This document shows positions 46,728-50,971 of a stretch of DNA of 50,971 nt, one piece after another. Below the pieces are notes generated by a model. That model worked only from the letters and a program-made list of their open reading frames with translations. It searched no databases and had not been told where the DNA came from. A program made the position numbers and the translations under genes. The stretch's first letter is position 1. Every line of letters starts with the position of its first letter. The stretch comes from Anaerolineales bacterium (GTDB lineage Bacteria > Chloroflexota > Anaerolineae > Anaerolineales > UBA11657), in NCBI GenBank assembly GCA_022450585.1, contig JAKUPR010000003.1, positions 6,095-57,065 of the forward strand. The letters run 5' to 3'.

Positions 46728-47909
46728 TTGAGTGGGCGAATAGACGTGGTTCATACCATAACCCCGAAAGTCAGTGTAGTTATGTCAGTCTGTGATGGCG
46801 AGCGATACTTGCGCGATTCTGTTGAAAGTATCTGTAACCAGACTCTCGATGACTTTGAATTGATTGTCGTTGATGATGGATCTACAGATGGCACTTGGCA
46901 AATACTATCGGAATATGCTGCCAGGGACTCGCGTGTATCCCTGATACGGAATGAACAAAATGTAGGGTTGACCAAATCTCTTAACAAAGCACTCGCACTT
47001 GTACGTGGACAGTATGTTGCTAGGCATGATGCGGATGATTTGGCGTTTCCATCGCGTCTTGAACAGCAGGTCAGGTTCTTAGACGAACATGTGGAGGTGG
47101 GTCTAATTGGTGCATCAAGTTATGTTGTTGATGAACATGGCCGTGTGGTGGACATTTATCGGGTTCCATCTACTGATGTTGAAATAAGATGGAGGATGCT
47201 TTTCTCCAATCCCTTTATCCACTGCACTATCATGTTTCGTAGCTCTCTGGTGGAACAGGTCGGTTCTTACGATGAGAAGATCAGATTTGCCCAGGATTAT
47301 GACTATTGGGTTAGGATTGCAGAAGTGTGTCAGCTTTTCAATATTGCTAGACCGTTGGCGTCATGGCGCCTGAACACTAGGAGTATTTCCCAGACACGTG
47401 GACGGAGTCAGCAGGCTAGTGCACTTCGCACAAGTGTTGACCAGGTTTCGAAGTGCATTCGTAGAATTGGTCTTGTAAATGCGCAAACTTGGGGACCTGA
47501 CCGCATTCAGGCTCTATGTAAACTTGGTCGGGGTCAATTTGACTCTCTCGACCCAGAAACTACTGTCTCCACCGTAGAGGATTACTTGTGGTTCACCAAT
47601 GAGTATCTAGAGCATGACGTTCGACAGGATGATACTTGGCGCAAAGGGAGTGGGTCAATTTTACCAAATGCTGAAAACGTTGCTCTTAGTGCAGTTGGGT
47701 ATTTTGCCTTGAGTGTATATCGTGAAGTAGGGGTAAATATACTGATGCTTTTGCGAAACAAGAACAGCAGATTGTTTCTATCGCCTGTCGCCTGGCGAAC
47801 TCTAACTAAGATTATGGCCAAGCGAGGGTGGCCTCGGTGGATTCTACAGATCGCCAGAAGTTTTCGTGGGGTTCTTTTGAGTGCTCGCTACAGAATTTCA
47901 GTGGACTAA
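46728..47909 (+). CDS. Family 2 glycosyltransferase
   Basis: 393 aa; KVSVVMSVCDGERYLRDSVESICNQTLDDFELIVVDDGSTDGTW, ARHDADDLAFPSRLEQQ. Start TTG 46728 or GTG 46746. Confidence 0.92.
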   Translation: MSGRIDVVHTITPKVSVVMSVCDGERYLRDSVESICNQTLDDFELIVVDDGSTDGTWQILSEYAARDSRVSLIRNEQNVGLTKSLNKALALVRGQYVARHDADDLAFPSRLEQQVRFLDEHVEVGLIGASSYVVDEHGRVVDIYRVPSTDVEIRWRMLFSNPFIHCTIMFRSSLVEQVGSYDEKIRFAQDYDYWVRIAEVCQLFNIARPLASWRLNTRSISQTRGRSQQASALRTSVDQVSKCIRRIGLVNAQTWGPDRIQALCKLGRGQFDSLDPETTVSTVEDYLWFTNEYLEHDVRQDDTWRKGSGSILPNAENVALSAVGYFALSVYREVGVNILMLLRNKNSRLFLSPVAWRTLTKIMAKRGWPRWILQIARSFRGVLLSARYRISVD

Positions 47910-47910
47910 A

Positions 47911-48249
47911 ATGCAAAATAGGATTACTAACGCAATCTTGAGAGTTGCCTACATATACTTACGTTGGGTGTATCGAGTTACAGAATATCCTAGGCGCTCA
48001 ACAGATGTTAGAGTTAGGCACCAAAATGTCAATCTGAATAGACATCTGAATAAGGGAACTCCAGTTGAAAAGTGGATTCCCGCAAATATTAGAAAGACTG
48101 ACATTTCCCCAGTCACACGGGCTTTCTTGTTCTTTTTTGTACCGATGTTCTATCTAGTGCATTTGTTTTCAAAAATGACTAGAAGGAATTCGTCCTCCTC
48201 CGATTTGGGACGTGTTTCTGAATATGTGTATGAAGGTTTCACGGATTAG
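47911..48249 (+). CDS. Small uncharacterised protein with one hydrophobic segment
   Basis: About 112 aa from ATG 47911 (track 47881); TRAFLFFFVPMFYLVHLFSKM; sits before SGNH hydrolase and carbamoyltransferase. Confidence 0.6.
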   Translation: MQNRITNAILRVAYIYLRWVYRVTEYPRRSTDVRVRHQNVNLNRHLNKGTPVEKWIPANIRKTDISPVTRAFLFFFVPMFYLVHLFSKMTRRNSSSSDLGRVSEYVYEGFTD

Positions 48250-48317
48250 GCTACAAGTATAAAAACATTTTTGCGACATCGATCAAACAAACGTGCTGGT
48301 GTAATTTGGAAAACGGG

Positions 48318-49793
48318 ATGGGAAACGAGCTAATAGTGCTTACGGTGTTTGTTTTGTGGTTGTCGCTAGACGTGGCACTGGGATACGGTATTCGGTATTT
48401 GTATCTTTTCTGGTATCCACAGTCTTACTTAAATCGCACCTTTGCGTCGTCTACAATTGAGCGCATTTGGATTAGCTTCCGGACCTTTCTATGGACGGCT
48501 CTTGACAAACACTATCTTGTCTCAGGTAGTCATCGTCGCTTAATTCAGCCCGATGGGACTTTGGAATCACCTACAGTCTTTGATCCCCACTATGGTTGGC
48601 GATGGGCAACCAGTCGGCGGGTAGATCTTTCCCCTATCGAGAGAACCTCGAAACGAGTACCGCCGGATGCAGGGTTGTTCACTGACAGGAATGGTGTCAT
48701 TCCGAACCGCGCAGATTTTGAGGTCAACTTGGCCAATAAATTGGCTGGACAGTATCGCATCTTTCTGTTAGGAGGGTCCTCGGTCGCTGGTACTTCGAGC
48801 CATATTAACAGTACTGGACACTCTATTGCCAATAATGAGACCATTGCGGCTGTTATGGAGCGTAAGCTTGCTGGAGCTAGTGAAAATATGACTTTTCAAA
48901 TCATTAATTTCGGTGTCCATGGGTATGCATCTGCCCAAGAATTCTTGTACTATGGCCTCGAGCTTGTACACTTTCCTCACGATATGGTTATTTCTTTTCA
49001 TGGCTACAATGATGCTAATCTCGCCCTCTATCATAATGTTTCGATTGATGGAGCTTCCCCAGGGCATTGGTCGATTAATCGCCCGAATTTACATAATAGG
49101 ACATTTGAAGTAACTTCAAGAGTTAGATCACAGGAACAGAGCAGCATACTGCGTTTCGCTGCGAGTTTATTGCAGCAGGTCCTAGGTGGTCTTACAACGG
49201 CATTATTAGTGTCGTTTTGTATACACTCTATAAAAAGCGTCATCCGTGGTTACCAGATGCGTGCAAAAGAGATTCAGAAAGCTAAAGATGAAAGTTTGAC
49301 CTTCGAAAGTGCGGTCAATAATTCGGTCTCTGAAATGGTTCAAACACATAAGCTATCTCAAGAGATGCTAACGCGAATTGATGAATATGCGGAAAGAATG
49401 GTAACCAACGATTTGCATCTGGGTTCTATCGCTGCCTCTGAGGGACAAGTTTTCCTCAGTATTCTGCAACCAATATTAGTTTCAAAGCATATTTTGACTG
49501 AAGAGGAAAGATTCTCTATGCCATCGGGAGCAACGGCTGCAGCGTACCTGGCTTTCACTGAATCTGCTCGGAGGAATTTTCGTGATCGCAGCGATGATGT
49601 CACGGCGCTTGGGGGACACTTTATAGATTTCAGCTCACTCTTGGACAGTAGTGAAAAGCGCTTGTACTCTGATATCATTCACTATAGCGATGAGGGTATA
49701 GATTTCATCTGTAATAGTCTGAGCGAGATTGTGTCTGGAATCATCACAGATGAATCAGCAAAAGGACAGGATGGTGCATGGCAAAGATACTAG
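48318..49793 (+). CDS. SGNH/GDSL-hydrolase-like membrane-anchored protein
   Basis: N-terminal TM; FLLGGSSVAGTSS (Ser block), NFGVHGYASAQEF, SFHGYNDANL, C-terminal DIIHYSDEGIDF (D-x-x-H). Start 48306 (TTG) or 48318 (ATG). Confidence 0.75.
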   Translation: MGNELIVLTVFVLWLSLDVALGYGIRYLYLFWYPQSYLNRTFASSTIERIWISFRTFLWTALDKHYLVSGSHRRLIQPDGTLESPTVFDPHYGWRWATSRRVDLSPIERTSKRVPPDAGLFTDRNGVIPNRADFEVNLANKLAGQYRIFLLGGSSVAGTSSHINSTGHSIANNETIAAVMERKLAGASENMTFQIINFGVHGYASAQEFLYYGLELVHFPHDMVISFHGYNDANLALYHNVSIDGASPGHWSINRPNLHNRTFEVTSRVRSQEQSSILRFAASLLQQVLGGLTTALLVSFCIHSIKSVIRGYQMRAKEIQKAKDESLTFESAVNNSVSEMVQTHKLSQEMLTRIDEYAERMVTNDLHLGSIAASEGQVFLSILQPILVSKHILTEEERFSMPSGATAAAYLAFTESARRNFRDRSDDVTALGGHFIDFSSLLDSSEKRLYSDIIHYSDEGIDFICNSLSEIVSGIITDESAKGQDGAWQRY

Positions 49794-50971
49794 GTGTTGC
49801 TAGCCACTACCATGATGCAGCGGCTGCTCTAATTGTCGACGGGCGAGTAGTGGCTGCTGCTGATGAGGAGAGGTTTTCTCGGGTGAAGCATGATTCGCGT
49901 TTTCCTCGTAATGCAATTGAATTTTGTCTTGCCAAGGGTGGTATCTCGGGCAATGAACTTGACTATGCCGTCTTCTACGAAAATCCTAAACTCAAACTGG
50001 ATAGGATCTTGCGGACGACCTTAAAGCACTCCCCTTATTCGAGAGATTTGTTTGTTGCTGCACTAAGAAGCTACTTGACCAACAAATATTGGATAAAAAC
50101 AGCGATGAGTTCGTTTTTGGATTGCGACACTTCTGCTGTTGTTTTTTGTGAACATCACCTATCTCATGCTTGCAGTGCTTTCTTCTGCTCGCCCTTTTCT
50201 GATGCGGCAGTTGTTACAATCGATGGGGTTGGTGAATGGAACACTGTGACTGCTTCAGTATGTCGGGATGGCCAAATCCTGAAACTATACGAGATTGACT
50301 TTCCTCATTCTGTGGGACTCTTGTATTCTGCTTTTACGGCCTTTCTAAGGTTTAGGGTGAATGATGGTGAATATAGGGTCATGGGATTAGCACCTTACGG
50401 ACGTCCCAACAGAATGGATGACATGTGGAAGCTTGTTAGTCTGCATGGTGACGGGAAGTTTGCCCTGAATTTGGATTATTTTTCCTGGGAGTATGACAGT
50501 CACCGTCTTTATAGCGACAAGTTTTTGGAGCTATTTGGGCAGCCTAGACCAGAAGACTTGGAACTGGACTTTGACGGTCGCGGAAACGATGATAAGAACG
50601 GCGTCGGATTGCTGGCCCAACAATATGCAGATATTGCGGCAAGCGCTCAAAAATTAGTGGAAGAAATTGTGCTTCACATTGTACGTCATATACATGATGT
50701 AGCCGATAGCGACTCACTCTGTTTGGCAGGCGGCGTTGCACTAAACTCTGTTGCTAATCATCGTATTAGGCAAGAAACGCACTTTAGTCATATCTTTGTC
50801 CAGCCTGCGGCCGGTGATGCAGGTTGCGCGCTTGGTGCGGCCTTGTACTGGAATCAGGTAGTCCTAGAAAACGGTCGCTCGGGTGGACGAATGGAGCCAT
50901 TTAACCCGTATTTAGGCGAGGAATTTACTGAGTCTGACTGCCGTAACTTTTTGAGTGCGCAAGCTGGACCT
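49778..50971 (+). CDS. Second carbamoyltransferase (NodU/CmcH family), truncated by window end
   Basis: Not in ORF track because it runs off the edge. ATG 49778 reads MAKILGVASHYHDAAAALIVDGRVVAAADEERFSRVKHDSRFPRNAIEFCL..., CEHHLSHACSAFFCSPFSDAAVVTIDGVGEW, CLAGGVALNSVANHRI; open to base 50971. Confidence 0.92.
   Translation, partial: MAKILGVASHYHDAAAALIVDGRVVAAADEERFSRVKHDSRFPRNAIEFCLAKGGISGNELDYAVFYENPKLKLDRILRTTLKHSPYSRDLFVAALRSYLTNKYWIKTAMSSFLDCDTSAVVFCEHHLSHACSAFFCSPFSDAAVVTIDGVGEWNTVTASVCRDGQILKLYEIDFPHSVGLLYSAFTAFLRFRVNDGEYRVMGLAPYGRPNRMDDMWKLVSLHGDGKFALNLDYFSWEYDSHRLYSDKFLELFGQPRPEDLELDFDGRGNDDKNGVGLLAQQYADIAASAQKLVEEIVLHIVRHIHDVADSDSLCLAGGVALNSVANHRIRQETHFSHIFVQPAAGDAGCALGAALYWNQVVLENGRSGGRMEPFNPYLGEEFTESDCRNFLSAQAGP

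Noticed and set aside
1-50971. CRISPR arrays, transposases, integrases, phage genes
   Set aside because: No regular spaced repeats or recognisable mobile-element proteins were seen in any frame.

Overview
The window splits into two transcriptional arms at about 16.5 kb. LEFT ARM (1-16.5 kb, all minus strand) has two parts. The first is housekeeping and metabolic: two tandem aldehyde dehydrogenases (one cut by the window edge), deoC, lepB, der, cdaR, cdaA and argF. The second is a partial thiosulfate-oxidation/copper island: SCO1-like, PCu(A)C, cupredoxin, SoxB, YeeE/TsuA-like, cytochrome c, SoxZ, SoxY and a beta-propeller lipoprotein. JUNCTION (15.9-16.7 kb): tRNA-Val(UAC), hairpin-rich non-coding DNA that could be one or two structured RNAs, and a consensus-like sigma70 promoter whose -10 lies in an inverted repeat. 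RIGHT ARM (16.7-51 kb, all plus strand): a surface-glycan island led by a winged-helix regulator and a specialised NusG paralogue. It contains a complete pseudaminic-acid-type pathway (PseB, C, G, I, H, F-like), a second sialic-acid-synthase/cytidylyltransferase pair, a deacetylase plus formyltransferase pair, a radical SAM protein with an unusual CX6CX2C motif, a Maf/DUF115-like transferase, an ABC exporter, many glycosyltransferases and methyltransferases, and two carbamoyltransferases (the last cut by the window edge). Best candidate for something undescribed: a NusG-coupled island that may make two differently tailored nonulosonic acids (possibly N-formylated or radical-SAM modified) and attach one to protein through a compact Maf-like enzyme, with no flagellar genes visible. 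The taxon is not determined; gene content would fit Chloroflexota, but that is a guess. All functional names are from reading motifs by eye; no database search was run.
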